Origin: Deltaproteobacteria bacterium
Lineage (GTDB): Bacteria > Desulfobacterota > Syntrophia > Syntrophales > Smithellaceae
Assembly (NCBI GenBank): GCA_012729055.1
Contig: JAAYDW010000037.1
Coordinates: 119,028-183,027 of the forward strand
Direction: 5' to 3'
DNA: 64,000 nucleotides
Shown in pieces: positions 29,259 to 39,269 of the stretch (positions within the stretch are counted from its first letter, which is position 1; every line of letters starts with the position of its first letter). The position numbers and the translations under genes were made by a program. Under the pieces are notes generated by a model, which worked only from the letters and a program-made list of their open reading frames with translations, had not been told where the DNA came from and did not search any database.

Positions 29259-30302
29259 ATGTCCGGCAAACCAGCCTCCCCATCCTCCAGCGCCGCGCGC
29301 AAGCTTCTCATCGGTCTGACCTACGACCTGCGCGACGATTATCTGCGCGAAGGCTATTCCCTGGAAGAAACCGCCGAATTCGACAAGCCCGACACGCTTA
29401 TCGCCATCGAAGACGTCATTGAGAAATACGGCTTCGCCGTCGACCGCATCGGCCATGTTCAGTCTTTGACGCGTCGTCTGGCCGCGGGCGACCGCTGGGA
29501 TCTGGTTTTCAACATCGCCGAGGGGCTCTGCGGTTTCGGCCGGGAGGCGCAGGTTCCGGCACTTTTGGACGCCTATCGGATTCCCTATACATTTTCCGAT
29601 CCGCTCGGCCACAGCCTGACGCTCCATAAAGGCATGACCAAACACGTCGTGCGCGATCTCGGCATTCCCACCCCGGACTTCGCCGTTGTTGCCGAACCGG
29701 CGGACATCGACCAAATCGCCCTCCCCTATCCGCTTTTTGCCAAACCCGTCGCGGAAGGAACGGGCAAGGGCATTTCCGCTCTGTCGAAAATCGACGACGC
29801 CCGAAATCTTAAAGATGTCTGTCTGACACTGCTGGAGACGTTTCGTCAGCCCGTGCTGGTGGAAGCCTTTCTTCCCGGACGGGAATTCACGGTGGGCATC
29901 GTCGGCACGGGTTCCGACGCCCGAACGATCGGCGCGATGGAGGTGATGCTGACTTCCGACGCCGAGCAGCACGCCTACTCTTACGACAACAAGGAACATT
30001 ATGAAAACCTCGTCCGCTACGCCGCCGTCGCAGATGCGGAAGCCCAAAAAGCCATGGAGTTGTCGCTTCTGGCCTGGCGCGGCCTCGGTTTACAAGATGC
30101 GGGCCGCGTTGACCTTCGCTCGGATGCCCGCGGGCTGCCGCACTTCATCGAAGTGAACTCTCTGGCCGGCTTGAATCCAGTCCGGTCCGATCTGCCCATT
30201 TTGTGCCGCCTGGTGGGAATGAGCTACGAGCAACTGATCTCCGACATTCTTTCTTCGGCTCTTGCTCGGGCCGGCCTTTCCGACCGAATGCCGAAAGCCT
30301 GA
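29259..30302 (+). CDS. ATP-grasp protein, D-Ala-D-Ala ligase-like
   Basis: FNIAEGLCGFGREAQVPALLDAYRIPYTFSDPL; VDLRSDARGLPHFIEVNSLAGLNP. Confidence 0.85.
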   Translation: MSGKPASPSSSAARKLLIGLTYDLRDDYLREGYSLEETAEFDKPDTLIAIEDVIEKYGFAVDRIGHVQSLTRRLAAGDRWDLVFNIAEGLCGFGREAQVPALLDAYRIPYTFSDPLGHSLTLHKGMTKHVVRDLGIPTPDFAVVAEPADIDQIALPYPLFAKPVAEGTGKGISALSKIDDARNLKDVCLTLLETFRQPVLVEAFLPGREFTVGIVGTGSDARTIGAMEVMLTSDAEQHAYSYDNKEHYENLVRYAAVADAEAQKAMELSLLAWRGLGLQDAGRVDLRSDARGLPHFIEVNSLAGLNPVRSDLPILCRLVGMSYEQLISDILSSALARAGLSDRMPKA

Positions 30303-30321
30303 AAATACCTGAACGGATATC

Positions 30322-31311
30322 ATGCCTATGAGAAAGATCGTCATTCTGCACAGCGAAGTGGCCCAGGACGCGGCCGAAGATGAACTGGATTGCCTGCGCC
30401 AGGCGAAAACCATCGCCGAAACCGTCACGGCCCTGGGCGACGCGCCGATTCTGCTTCCCTTCGTTCTCGATCTCTCCGCCACCATGGCTAAACTGGAAAT
30501 GATCAAACCCGACGTGGTTTTTAACCTTGTTGAAACCGTCGCCGCGCGGGGCGCCATGGCATATTTCGCTCCGGCACTCCTGGACGTCTTGCGGATTCCC
30601 TACACGGGCAGCCGCACCGAGTCGATGTTTCTCACGTCCGGCAAGCCGCTTACCAAAAAAATTCTTGCAGCCAACGGCATCCCCACCCCGGACTGGATCA
30701 CGGCGGACGGAGCGCACTGCTCATCCGGGCGCCCTTGCGCCTACCTCATCAAACCCTGCTGGGAAGACGCGTCTGTGGGACTCGACGAAGAGGCCTTTCT
30801 GCCGGCAGCCGATGCCGAAACGGTTCGGAATGCCCTGCAACTCCGGCAAAAGAAACTGGGCCTGGAATGCTTCGCCGAGGCGTACATCGACGGTCGTGAA
30901 TTCAACATCGCACTTCTGGCCGCCGGCGGCGTGATCGCTTTGCCGCCCGCGGAAATCCTTTTTTTGAATTACCCTCCGGACAAGTTGAAAATGCTCGATT
31001 ACCGGGCCAAATGGGTGGAAGATTCGTTTGAGTATGAAAATACCGTCCGCAATCTGAAGCTGAAGCCACGGGACGCCGCGCTGGCGGATCGTCTGCGCGA
31101 AACGGCTCTGGCCTGCTGGCGCCTGTTCGGCTTGCGCGGTTACGCCCGCATCGATTTCCGCGTGGATTCCCACGGGCGGCCCTGGGTTCTGGAAATCAAC
31201 GCCAATCCTTGCCTGTCGCCCGATGCCGGCTTTGCCGCCGCCCTCGAACACGCGGGCATTCCCTATTCCGAAGCCATCGACAACATACTGAACGATGCGC
31301 TGAATCGCTGA
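30322..31311 (+). CDS. Second ATP-grasp protein, D-Ala-D-Ala ligase-like
   Basis: VFNLVETVAARGAMAYFAPALLDVLRIPYTGS; YARIDFRVDSHGRPWVLEINANPCLSPDAGF. Confidence 0.85.
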   Translation: MPMRKIVILHSEVAQDAAEDELDCLRQAKTIAETVTALGDAPILLPFVLDLSATMAKLEMIKPDVVFNLVETVAARGAMAYFAPALLDVLRIPYTGSRTESMFLTSGKPLTKKILAANGIPTPDWITADGAHCSSGRPCAYLIKPCWEDASVGLDEEAFLPAADAETVRNALQLRQKKLGLECFAEAYIDGREFNIALLAAGGVIALPPAEILFLNYPPDKLKMLDYRAKWVEDSFEYENTVRNLKLKPRDAALADRLRETALACWRLFGLRGYARIDFRVDSHGRPWVLEINANPCLSPDAGFAAALEHAGIPYSEAIDNILNDALNR

Positions 31312-31331
31312 AACGAAGGAGGAGTCTTTTT

Positions 31332-31682
31332 GTGTTAAAACCGGTCGTCTTGCTTTTCTTCTCCAATCTGTTCATGACCTTCGCCTGGTACGGCCACCTG
31401 AAGAACCTCAACAGCAAGCCCCTTTTTCTGGTCATCGTCATCAGCTGGGGCATCGCTTTTTTTGAATATGTCCTGCAGGTGCCGGCCAACCGCCTCGGCT
31501 TCGTGCACTACTCCCTGGGGCAGCTCAAGATCATGCAGGAAGTCATCACGATGATTGTTTTTGCGGGATTTGCCGTCCTGTACATGAAGCAGCCCCTGAA
31601 ACTCGATTTTCTGTGGGCGTCGCTGTGCATGGTCGGCGCGGTTTATTTCATGTTTCGCGGCGGTTTGCCGCAGAACGGTTAA
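31332..31682 (+). CDS. DMT-family / DUF486 small membrane protein
   Basis: GTG start; MLKPVVLLFFSNLFMTFAWYGHLKNLNSKPLFLVIVISWGIAFFEYVLQVPANRLG. Confidence 0.85.
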   Translation: MLKPVVLLFFSNLFMTFAWYGHLKNLNSKPLFLVIVISWGIAFFEYVLQVPANRLGFVHYSLGQLKIMQEVITMIVFAGFAVLYMKQPLKLDFLWASLCMVGAVYFMFRGGLPQNG

Positions 31683-31686
31683 GCCA

Positions 31687-32169
31687 ATGAATCAGCTCGC
31701 TTTCCGACACGTCATTCAGCCGTCCGACCTTGGCGCCATTTTAAACATCGTTCAATCCAGCGGTTTCTTTTCCGCCGAGGAAGTGGAGCTGGCCTGCGAA
31801 CTGGCGGCCGATCGCCTGGAGCATGGCCAGCAAAGCTCGTATCAATTCCTTTTTGCCGAGGACGGCGCGAAGGTCGTCGGCTACGCCTGCTACGGCCGGA
31901 TCCCGGCGACCGCCGCCAGTTACGATCTTTACTGGATTGCCGTCGCCGACGTCTCGCGAGGCCGCGGCTTAGGAAGCCTTCTGCTGCAAAAGACTGAAGA
32001 CGCCATCCGCGCCTGCGGCGGCAAGCGTCTTTATGCGGAAACATCCTCCCGTCCCCAGTATGCGCCGACCCATCGCTTTTATGAAAGTTGCGGCTATGGC
32101 GCCGAGGCTCTTTTGCAGGATTTCTACGCGCCGGGCGACAGTAAAATTATTTATGCTAAACGTTTATAA
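31687..32169 (+). CDS. GNAT-family N-acetyltransferase
   Basis: SYDLYWIAVADVSRGRGLGSLLLQKTEDAIRACGGKRLYAETSSRPQYAPTHRFYESCGY. Confidence 0.88.
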   Translation: MNQLAFRHVIQPSDLGAILNIVQSSGFFSAEEVELACELAADRLEHGQQSSYQFLFAEDGAKVVGYACYGRIPATAASYDLYWIAVADVSRGRGLGSLLLQKTEDAIRACGGKRLYAETSSRPQYAPTHRFYESCGYGAEALLQDFYAPGDSKIIYAKRL

Positions 32170-32304
32170 TCACAACCAATAACACCGTCATCCGCGTTCA
32201 TTTTCTTGATAAAACCTTGCAATTTCTTTCAGAATTCGCTAGAGCACTGCTGGCTTTGCAGGACATCGTCTGATCCCTTTAAGGAAGATAAGGAGGAAAA
32301 ATTC

Positions 32305-32925
32305 ATGCGCCTGTTTCCTAAAGAAGAAAACTTTTTTGAATATTTTGAAGAGCTCGCCAATAAGCTGGAAGAAGGCGGTCAGTTCTTTCTCGATATGACC
32401 AGGAATCGCGATTATTCCGAAGCGAAGGTCGCCCGGCTCAAAGAGCTTGAGCATGAAGCGGATGTGATTACGCATCGAACCTACGAAAAAATGCATAAGA
32501 CTTTCCTCACGCCCATCGACCGCGAGGATATTTACGCCCTGGTCAACAAAATGGACAGTGTCCTGGACGTCATCGAGGCCACGGCCATCCGGATTCACAT
32601 GTACAAGGTGAAGAAACCGGATGATGAAATCATCAAGCAGGCGGAAATCCTTTTCCAGGCCATTAAAAAGATCAAAGAAATTGTCCACGGTCTGCGCGAC
32701 ATGAAGAATTCCAAAATGATTCTCGACGGCTGCGTGGAAATCAATACCCTCGAAAACGCCGGCGACGTCACGCTGCGAACCATCATCACCAATCTCTTTG
32801 TAAAAGAGCAGGACGCGATTGAGCTGATCAAGTGGAAAGAAATATTTGAGAGAATTGAAGAAGCAATTGATGTTTGCGAAGACGTCTCCAACATCGTCGA
32901 AGGGATCGTCCTGAAACATGCTTGA
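32305..32925 (+). CDS. DUF47/PhoU-like phosphate transport regulator
   Basis: MRLFPKEENFFEYFEELANKLEEGGQFFLDM...LKELEHEADVITHRTYEKMHKTFLTPIDREDIYALVNKMDSVLDVIEATA; AGGAGG RBS. Confidence 0.92.
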   Translation: MRLFPKEENFFEYFEELANKLEEGGQFFLDMTRNRDYSEAKVARLKELEHEADVITHRTYEKMHKTFLTPIDREDIYALVNKMDSVLDVIEATAIRIHMYKVKKPDDEIIKQAEILFQAIKKIKEIVHGLRDMKNSKMILDGCVEINTLENAGDVTLRTIITNLFVKEQDAIELIKWKEIFERIEEAIDVCEDVSNIVEGIVLKHA

Positions 32926-33916
32926 TTCAATGGCATTTGTCATTTTTCTGGTCGTCATCGCCCTGGTGTTCGACTTTTTGAATGGCTTTCACGATTCGTC
33001 CAACTCGATCTCTACCATTGTTTCCACCCGCGTCCTTTCGCCCAAGCAGGCGGTCATCTGGGCGGCGTTTTTTAATTTTGTCGCCGCTTTTTTTATTGGA
33101 ACGGAAGTGGCGCACACCGTCGGCAAAGGCATTGTACAGCTCAATGTTATCGACAACCTGGTGATACTTTCCGCGCTGGGCGGCGCTATCATCTGGAACA
33201 TCACGACCTGGTATTTCGGCTTGCCGAGCAGCTCCTCCCACGCGCTGATCGGCGGACTCATCGGCGCGGGCATCGCCAAGGGCGGCGTCGGCACACTGGT
33301 GTGGTCCGGCATCATCAAAACCACCGCTTTTATCTTTCTGTCGCCGACCATCGGGCTGATCCTCGGATTTATCTTCATGGTGATCTCCATGAATCTCAAC
33401 CGCAACTCAAATATTGCCCGGACCGATAAACTCTACCGGAAGCTGCAGCTGGTGTCGTCGGCCGTTTACTCCACGGGACACGGCATGAACGACGCGCAAA
33501 AAACGATCGGCATCATCGCCGTCGTTTTGTACAGCAAGGGCCTCATCGGCTCCAGTTTCAACATTCCCTGGTGGATCATCATCATGTGCTATTCGGTCAT
33601 TGCCCTGGGCACCATGTTCGGCGGCTGGCGCATCGTGAAAACCATGGGCACCAAGATTACCAAACTTCAGCCGATCGGCGGATTCAGCGCCGAGGCCGGC
33701 GCCGCCTGCGCAATCATCGGGTCTTCCATAGCCGGCATTCCCGTCAGCACGACCCACACCATCGCGGGCGCCATTGTCGGCGTCGGCTCCACCAAGAGAT
33801 TGTCTGCCGTGCGCTGGGGCGTGGCCGGCAACATTGTCTGGGCGTGGATTCTGACCATCCCCATTTCGGCTACCATCTCCTCCGCCTTCTATCTGGCCGT
33901 TCATTTTTTTCTCTGA
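32918..33916 (+). CDS. PiT-family inorganic phosphate transporter
   Basis: DFLNGFHDSSNSISTIVSTRVLSPKQAV; GLPSSSSHALIGGLIGAG; IPVSTTHTIAGAIVGVG. Confidence 0.94.
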   Translation: MLDSMAFVIFLVVIALVFDFLNGFHDSSNSISTIVSTRVLSPKQAVIWAAFFNFVAAFFIGTEVAHTVGKGIVQLNVIDNLVILSALGGAIIWNITTWYFGLPSSSSHALIGGLIGAGIAKGGVGTLVWSGIIKTTAFIFLSPTIGLILGFIFMVISMNLNRNSNIARTDKLYRKLQLVSSAVYSTGHGMNDAQKTIGIIAVVLYSKGLIGSSFNIPWWIIIMCYSVIALGTMFGGWRIVKTMGTKITKLQPIGGFSAEAGAACAIIGSSIAGIPVSTTHTIAGAIVGVGSTKRLSAVRWGVAGNIVWAWILTIPISATISSAFYLAVHFFL

Positions 33917-34012
33917 ACACCGCCCTCCTGCTGCAAAAGTTAAAATGCCATTGCCAATTTAGCCGTTTTGCCGTAAATGATAATTTCCGAATGACAGACG
34001 GGAGAGGTTTGA

Positions 34013-35284
34013 ATGCCGGAAAAAAAACTGCCCTTTACGAAGAAAAAGCTCGACGCCATCCTGGCCGAGTTTCCAACGCCTTTTCATCTTTATGATGAAA
34101 AGGCCATCCGCGAAAATGCCCGCGCGTTTAAAAAGGCCTTTTCCTGGAATCAGGGCTTCAAGGAATTTTTCGCAGTCAAAGCCGCTCCCAATCCCTATCT
34201 GATGAAAATTCTGCGCGCCGAGGGCTTCGGCGCTGATTGCAGTTCGCTCGCGGAATTGCTGCTGGCCCGGGAAACCGGCATTACCGGCGAAGACATCATG
34301 TTTTCCTCAAACGACACCCCCGCCGAGGATTTTCTGCTGGCGAAAAAACTCGGGGCAATCATCAACCTGGATGACATCAACCACATCGACTATCTGGAAA
34401 AAACTGCCGGCCTGCCCGAACTTATCTGTTTCCGCTACAATCCCGGCCCCCTCAAAAAGGGGAACGTGATCATCGGCCATCCCGAAGAAGCCAAATACGG
34501 CTTCACCCGGGAGCAGCTGTTTGAAGGCTACCGGATCTGCCGCGATAAAGGCGTCCGGCGCTTCGGCATTCATACCATGGTCGCGTCCAACGAGCTCGAC
34601 GCGCAGTACTTTGTTGAAACGGCCGAGATCCTCTTCGAACTGGTTGTTCAGATTTCCCACGCTCTCAACATCCGTTTCGAGTTCATCAATATCGGCGGCG
34701 GCATCGGCATCCCCTACCGTCCGGAACAGGAACGGATCGATCTGGCGGCGATGAGCCGGGGCATTCGGGAGCAATACGATAAAATCATCGTCGACAAGGG
34801 TATGGCCCCGATCAAACTCTTTGCCGAATGCGGACGCTACATCACCGGTCCCTACGGCTATCTCGTCGCCCGGGTGCTGCACATCAAGGATACCTACAAA
34901 AAGTTTGCCGGCCTCGACGCCTGCATGGCCAACCTGATGCGGCCGGCCCTTTACGGCGCCTACCATCACATCACGATTCCCGGCAAGGAAAAGGCGCCCC
35001 ATGACGTTATGTACGACGTTACCGGTTCTCTGTGTGAAAACAACGACAAATTCGCCGTGGACCGGACGCTGCCTGCGCTTGCGCCAGGCGATCCGGTAGT
35101 GATCCACGACGCAGGCGCCCACGGTTTTTCAATGGGCTTCAATTACAACGGAAAGCTCCGCTCCGCCGAACTGCTCCTGCGCAAAGACGGGTCCGTCGTC
35201 CAGATCCGCCGCGCGGAAACCGTCGACGACTACTTTGCCACGCTGGATTTTAAGGGACTGAAAAAATTTGAGGTTCAAGGATAA
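34013..35284 (+). CDS. lysA: Diaminopimelate decarboxylase
   Basis: FFAVKAAPNPYLMKILRAEGFGADCSSLAEL; INIGGGIGIPY; DAGAHGFSMGFNYNGKLRSAELLL. Confidence 0.9.
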   Translation: MPEKKLPFTKKKLDAILAEFPTPFHLYDEKAIRENARAFKKAFSWNQGFKEFFAVKAAPNPYLMKILRAEGFGADCSSLAELLLARETGITGEDIMFSSNDTPAEDFLLAKKLGAIINLDDINHIDYLEKTAGLPELICFRYNPGPLKKGNVIIGHPEEAKYGFTREQLFEGYRICRDKGVRRFGIHTMVASNELDAQYFVETAEILFELVVQISHALNIRFEFINIGGGIGIPYRPEQERIDLAAMSRGIREQYDKIIVDKGMAPIKLFAECGRYITGPYGYLVARVLHIKDTYKKFAGLDACMANLMRPALYGAYHHITIPGKEKAPHDVMYDVTGSLCENNDKFAVDRTLPALAPGDPVVIHDAGAHGFSMGFNYNGKLRSAELLLRKDGSVVQIRRAETVDDYFATLDFKGLKKFEVQG

Positions 35285-35354
35285 AGGTCTTTGAACCTTT
35301 CTCCTCCTTGTTCTTCCCCTTGCCTTTTGGCCATTCCACCATTATATTTGCTTC

Positions 35355-35837
35355 ATGTCGAAGGAAAAATTTCCATCCACGCCGGCGGTTCTGGCGCTGA
35401 AAAAAGGAAATGCAGCCTTTACGCTGCATACCTACGCCTACGAGGAAAAAGGCGGAACGAGGATTTCTTCTCAGAAGCTCGGCGTGGACGAACACTGCGT
35501 GATCAAAACCCTGGTCATGGAAGACGAAACGGCCAGGCCTTTTATCATACTGATGCACGGCGACCGTGAGGTTTCCACAAAAAATCTGGCGCGGATCATG
35601 GGAGTCAAATCCGTTTCCCCCTGCCGGCCGGACGTGGCCCACCGGCATACGGGGTACGTGGTCGGCGGCACATCCCCCTTCGGCACGAGGAAGCGCCTGG
35701 ACGTTTACATAGAAAAGACCATCGCGGATCTTCCGGAAATTCTCATCAACGCGGGCGCCCGGGGTCTGCTGGCCGCGATGCCGCCTGCGGAACTGATCCG
35801 CCTTTTGTCCCCCCGCGAAGTTCGCGTCGGGATATAA
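35355..35837 (+). CDS. ybaK: YbaK/EbsC-family Cys-tRNA(Pro) deacylase
   Basis: MSKEKFPSTPAVLALKKGNAAFTLHTYAYEE; HTGYVVGGTSPFGTRKRLDVYIEKTI. Confidence 0.9.
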   Translation: MSKEKFPSTPAVLALKKGNAAFTLHTYAYEEKGGTRISSQKLGVDEHCVIKTLVMEDETARPFIILMHGDREVSTKNLARIMGVKSVSPCRPDVAHRHTGYVVGGTSPFGTRKRLDVYIEKTIADLPEILINAGARGLLAAMPPAELIRLLSPREVRVGI

Positions 35838-35894
35838 TTTGCCTTTTGAGTGCGAAAAAGAGATAATGCCCGCAAGATTTTGAAGGAACGTCTT

Positions 35895-36452
35895 ATGCCG
35901 GACAACGTGATCATCCGCTGTCTGAACTGCGGAACCAAAAATCGCATCCCGAAACAAAAATTTCAGGGCCGGCCGACCTGCGGCCAATGTCATGCCCCGC
36001 TAGACGAGCTGATCATCCGCTGCCTGAAATGCGGGACCAAAAACCGCATTCCGGAGGAACGCCTCAACGCCAAACCCCTGTGCGGCAAGTGCGGCGAGCC
36101 GCTTATCATCGCCAAACAGGACATCAAGCCGATCGACGTCACGGACGATTCCTTCGACCGCGAAGTGCTCTCCATGGATACCTCCGTCATGGTGGACTGC
36201 TGGGCCCCGTGGTGCGGTCCCTGCAGAAGCCTGACGCCGATCATCGACGAACTGGCTTCGGATTACGTAAACGGCGTCAAGGTCGTCAAACTGAACGTGG
36301 ACGAAAATCCGGCGACTGCTTCCCAGTACGGCATTCGCAGTATCCCAACGCTGCTTTTTTTCCGGGAAGGCCGACTGGTTGAACGTCTCGTAGGCGCCCT
36401 GCCGAAACAGGAAATCGAAAAACACCTTCTCGCGATCATTAAAACAAACTGA
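35895..36452 (+). CDS. Thioredoxin with two tandem N-terminal zinc-ribbon-like segments
   Basis: [33 protein letters not shown] and [31 protein letters not shown] followed by a Trx domain with WCGPC. Confidence 0.92.
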   Translation: MPDNVIIRCLNCGTKNRIPKQKFQGRPTCGQCHAPLDELIIRCLKCGTKNRIPEERLNAKPLCGKCGEPLIIAKQDIKPIDVTDDSFDREVLSMDTSVMVDCWAPWCGPCRSLTPIIDELASDYVNGVKVVKLNVDENPATASQYGIRSIPTLLFFREGRLVERLVGALPKQEIEKHLLAIIKTN

Positions 36453-36469
36453 AAGAGAAAAAATACTTC

Positions 36470-37009
36470 ATGAAGTTCCCCCGGAAGCAAACTTACGCAT
36501 GTAAAATCTTTACGGTCTGGGAAGAAGATGTCCCGCTGCAAAACGGCAAGACCACACGGCAAAGCTGGGTAGAGCATAAACCCACCGTGGCCGTTGTGGC
36601 CGTGAACGATCAAAAAGAGGTGCTGCTGATCCGGCAGTACCGGGTTCCCGCCGGACGGGACCTGCTCGAAATTCCCGCCGGAACGATGGATCACGGCGAA
36701 GAATCTCCCGCCGTTTGCGCGGGTCGGGAACTGGCGGAAGAAACGGGCTTTCGCGCCGGCAAGCTGACCGAGCTTTTCGCCGGCTATCTCCTGCCTGGGT
36801 ACTGCAACGAGTTCATGTATTTTTTTCTGGCCGAGGATCTGGTGTACGATCCGCTGACGCCGGACGAAGACGAATTTATCGCTGTGCTGCCGACGAGCTT
36901 CGCCCGGGCCTGCGAACTCCTGAAGGACGGTTCGATTGTCGACGCCAAGACAGCCCTCGGGCTCCTCCTGGCCGGCCGCCATTGCAAGCAAGACGTCTGC
37001 AAAGCGTAA
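36470..37009 (+). CDS. NUDIX hydrolase (ADP-ribose pyrophosphatase-like)
   Basis: EIPAGTMDHGEESPAVCAGRELAEETGFRAG nudix box. Confidence 0.9.
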   Translation: MKFPRKQTYACKIFTVWEEDVPLQNGKTTRQSWVEHKPTVAVVAVNDQKEVLLIRQYRVPAGRDLLEIPAGTMDHGEESPAVCAGRELAEETGFRAGKLTELFAGYLLPGYCNEFMYFFLAEDLVYDPLTPDEDEFIAVLPTSFARACELLKDGSIVDAKTALGLLLAGRHCKQDVCKA

Positions 37010-37054
37010 AAAGGGCTGATGTGACAATTCTTAAAAAACGCCGAGATGCTCGAA

Positions 37055-37642
37055 TCAGCGCAGCATTTTTTCCCTTTTCTCCAGCTGAATTTCCAGATTC
37101 TTCAGCTGTTGGATATCTTTTTTCAGTTGTTCATTTTCCTGCTGCAATCTAATCAATTCCGCCGAATATTTTTCTTCCGTCTGCCGAATGCCGTCTCTCA
37201 GCCCTTCCATTTCCCTCGCGAGTTTTCCGTGGTCGTTCTGCGCCCTTTGCTTATCCAGCCGAAGCTGGTTTTGCAGCTCGGCCATTTTTTGAATACAGGC
37301 GATTACCGCTCCGGCGGCGGGTGTCCACTTGCCGTCCGGGTGTTCCCGGACAAGCTTTTCCAGTCTGAGTCTGGCTTCCTTGTAATTCGGCTCTTTTTGC
37401 TGATTACTTAAATATGAAAGGGCTTCTTCAAACAGGTCCCTGTCCGAAGGCTCTGTTTTGAAAAGATTCCCAACGGTTTCAGGCGCCCTGGCGGACGTCT
37501 CCGCAGGAGGGATAACCGATTTCGTCGCACAGCCGCCCAAAAGAGCGGCAATCATGAAAACAGCGGCCAGACGCCGGATGCCGGCTAACGCTCGACCGGT
37601 TCCGGCTGGTTTTGTCCATTTTGCTCTTGCACTTTTTTCCAT
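37055..37642 (-). CDS. Coiled-coil lipoprotein
   Basis: Lipobox ALLGGC; C-terminal coiled coil (LQQENEQLKKDIQQLKNLEIQLEKREKM); start overlaps the end of the upstream gene. Confidence 0.7.
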   Translation of the reverse strand: MEKSARAKWTKPAGTGRALAGIRRLAAVFMIAALLGGCATKSVIPPAETSARAPETVGNLFKTEPSDRDLFEEALSYLSNQQKEPNYKEARLRLEKLVREHPDGKWTPAAGAVIACIQKMAELQNQLRLDKQRAQNDHGKLAREMEGLRDGIRQTEEKYSAELIRLQQENEQLKKDIQQLKNLEIQLEKREKMLR

Positions 37643-38970
37643 TTTTCAATGTCTTCTTCTGTCACGTAGTTGCTGCCGGTCATCCTTTTGGCTTCTTCCT
37701 TTAATTCCGCCACCAGCCTAGCCATCTCCAGCGGATTCTTAAACCGCGATCCGTCATCGGTCACAATGGCCGCTGTAACGGTAATCAGTGGAAATTTTTG
37801 TATGGTCCCCTGACGATTCCGTCCGATAAAGTATCCGTTCTGAGCGTCTTGTGGTTCATAGAATCCAAGGATGCGGTCCGAAAAATCCGCTACCAGTCGT
37901 TTACAGACGTCCGCGACCTGGCCGGGCTTGCCGATCAGCACGTAATCGTCTCCGCCGATGTGCCCGAGGAAGAGGTCTCTCAACTGCGCGTCTTTGATAT
38001 ACCCCTGCAGGATCTGGGCGACTTCCTTGATGACCTCGCTGCCCCACGCATATCCGTATTTATCGGCAAACGGTTTGAAATTGTCCAGATCCACCTGGCA
38101 CAGGGAGAAGGTCTCACCCTTTGCCAGAAGCTGCTCGATTTTGAATTCAATCGCCAGATTTCCCGGCAAACCGGTAAGCGGACTGGCATCCAGATTCAGC
38201 GCCTCAAGCATCTTGAGCCTGTTGGTCATGTACGCAAACGATTTGGCCAGCGCGCCGATTTCATCATCGCGCCGGGCCTCGATTTTGTGATCCAGGTTGC
38301 CTTCCGCAATCAGGCGGGTGGCCCGCTGCAGCTGCTGCAGCGGTTTGGAGATGTTGCGGGTGATGATCAGCGCGAGCGCAATTCCCAAAACCAGGCTGAA
38401 GATTCCCAGAGTCAGCGTCATATGGACCGCAGCCCGGCTCTGTCTTGCAAACTGTTTCATTTCATCGTTGATCGCCCGGTCCATCGTCTTTTGCATGCCC
38501 CGGAGTTTTACCGCCAGGTCATCGATGGCGGTTCTTCCCATCGTATCGGAAAGGGACTGCGCTTCTTCGTTCTGGCCGTTTTGCACTTTGAAGACTTCTT
38601 CTGCAAACAATTCCCGGAGGTGTTTTTGCAGGGCGTCCATTTCGTCAACGGCCGTTTTCGTTTTCCGGTCCAGCCTTAGCTCACGGACCCGCGTCAGTTC
38701 CTCCTGGAATTCCCGGCTGCGCTGCCAGAATATCTGCTCCAGCGCCGGATCTTTTAAAATCAGGTATTTTTTTTCTGCGCTTTCCTGCGCCAGGAGAATA
38801 TCCATCAGCTTTTTGGAACTCTCCAGCAAAACAAAGTGATGCTGCGTGATCGTGTAAGCGGAACCGCTGAGCGTCTGCAGACTGTTGACGGCGTAAGCGC
38901 TTGCCAAAACGGTCAGAAGCGCCATGAACAAATACCCCAACAACAATTTGCGGCTGATTGTGAGCTTCAT
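37585..38970 (-). CDS. Membrane protein with HAMP and GGDEF-like (GGDD) domain
   Basis: TM segments, HAMP (LALIITRNISKPLQQLQRATRLIAEGNLDHKIEARRDDEIGALAKSF), LTGLPGN, HIGGDDYVLIG. Confidence 0.85.
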   Translation of the reverse strand: MKLTISRKLLLGYLFMALLTVLASAYAVNSLQTLSGSAYTITQHHFVLLESSKKLMDILLAQESAEKKYLILKDPALEQIFWQRSREFQEELTRVRELRLDRKTKTAVDEMDALQKHLRELFAEEVFKVQNGQNEEAQSLSDTMGRTAIDDLAVKLRGMQKTMDRAINDEMKQFARQSRAAVHMTLTLGIFSLVLGIALALIITRNISKPLQQLQRATRLIAEGNLDHKIEARRDDEIGALAKSFAYMTNRLKMLEALNLDASPLTGLPGNLAIEFKIEQLLAKGETFSLCQVDLDNFKPFADKYGYAWGSEVIKEVAQILQGYIKDAQLRDLFLGHIGGDDYVLIGKPGQVADVCKRLVADFSDRILGFYEPQDAQNGYFIGRNRQGTIQKFPLITVTAAIVTDDGSRFKNPLEMARLVAELKEEAKRMTGSNYVTEEDIEKWKKVQEQNGQNQPEPVER

Positions 38971-39269
38971 CTTTGAGTTACAAAACCTGAGAAGATTTTC
39001 CTGTTTTCTGAAAGCGACTTCCGACAAAAGCCTCTTTTTATGAATTATCACAACCCAGCGGTCGGCGTAAAGAACAATTTGTTTTTTGTCTCACGCGGCC
39101 GGTCTCCGGCCGTCAAAAGCGCAGAAAGCTTCTTGCCACGGGCCCAAAGTTTTGTTAAACTTCAATTCGGAAAGCAGGCAGCGCTTTTACACTCTTGAGC
39201 CATCCGTTAAAAACAGGCGTCTTTGCTCCTGCCCAAAACGTATGTTTCGGGAAGAAAGGGAAACCCCTC

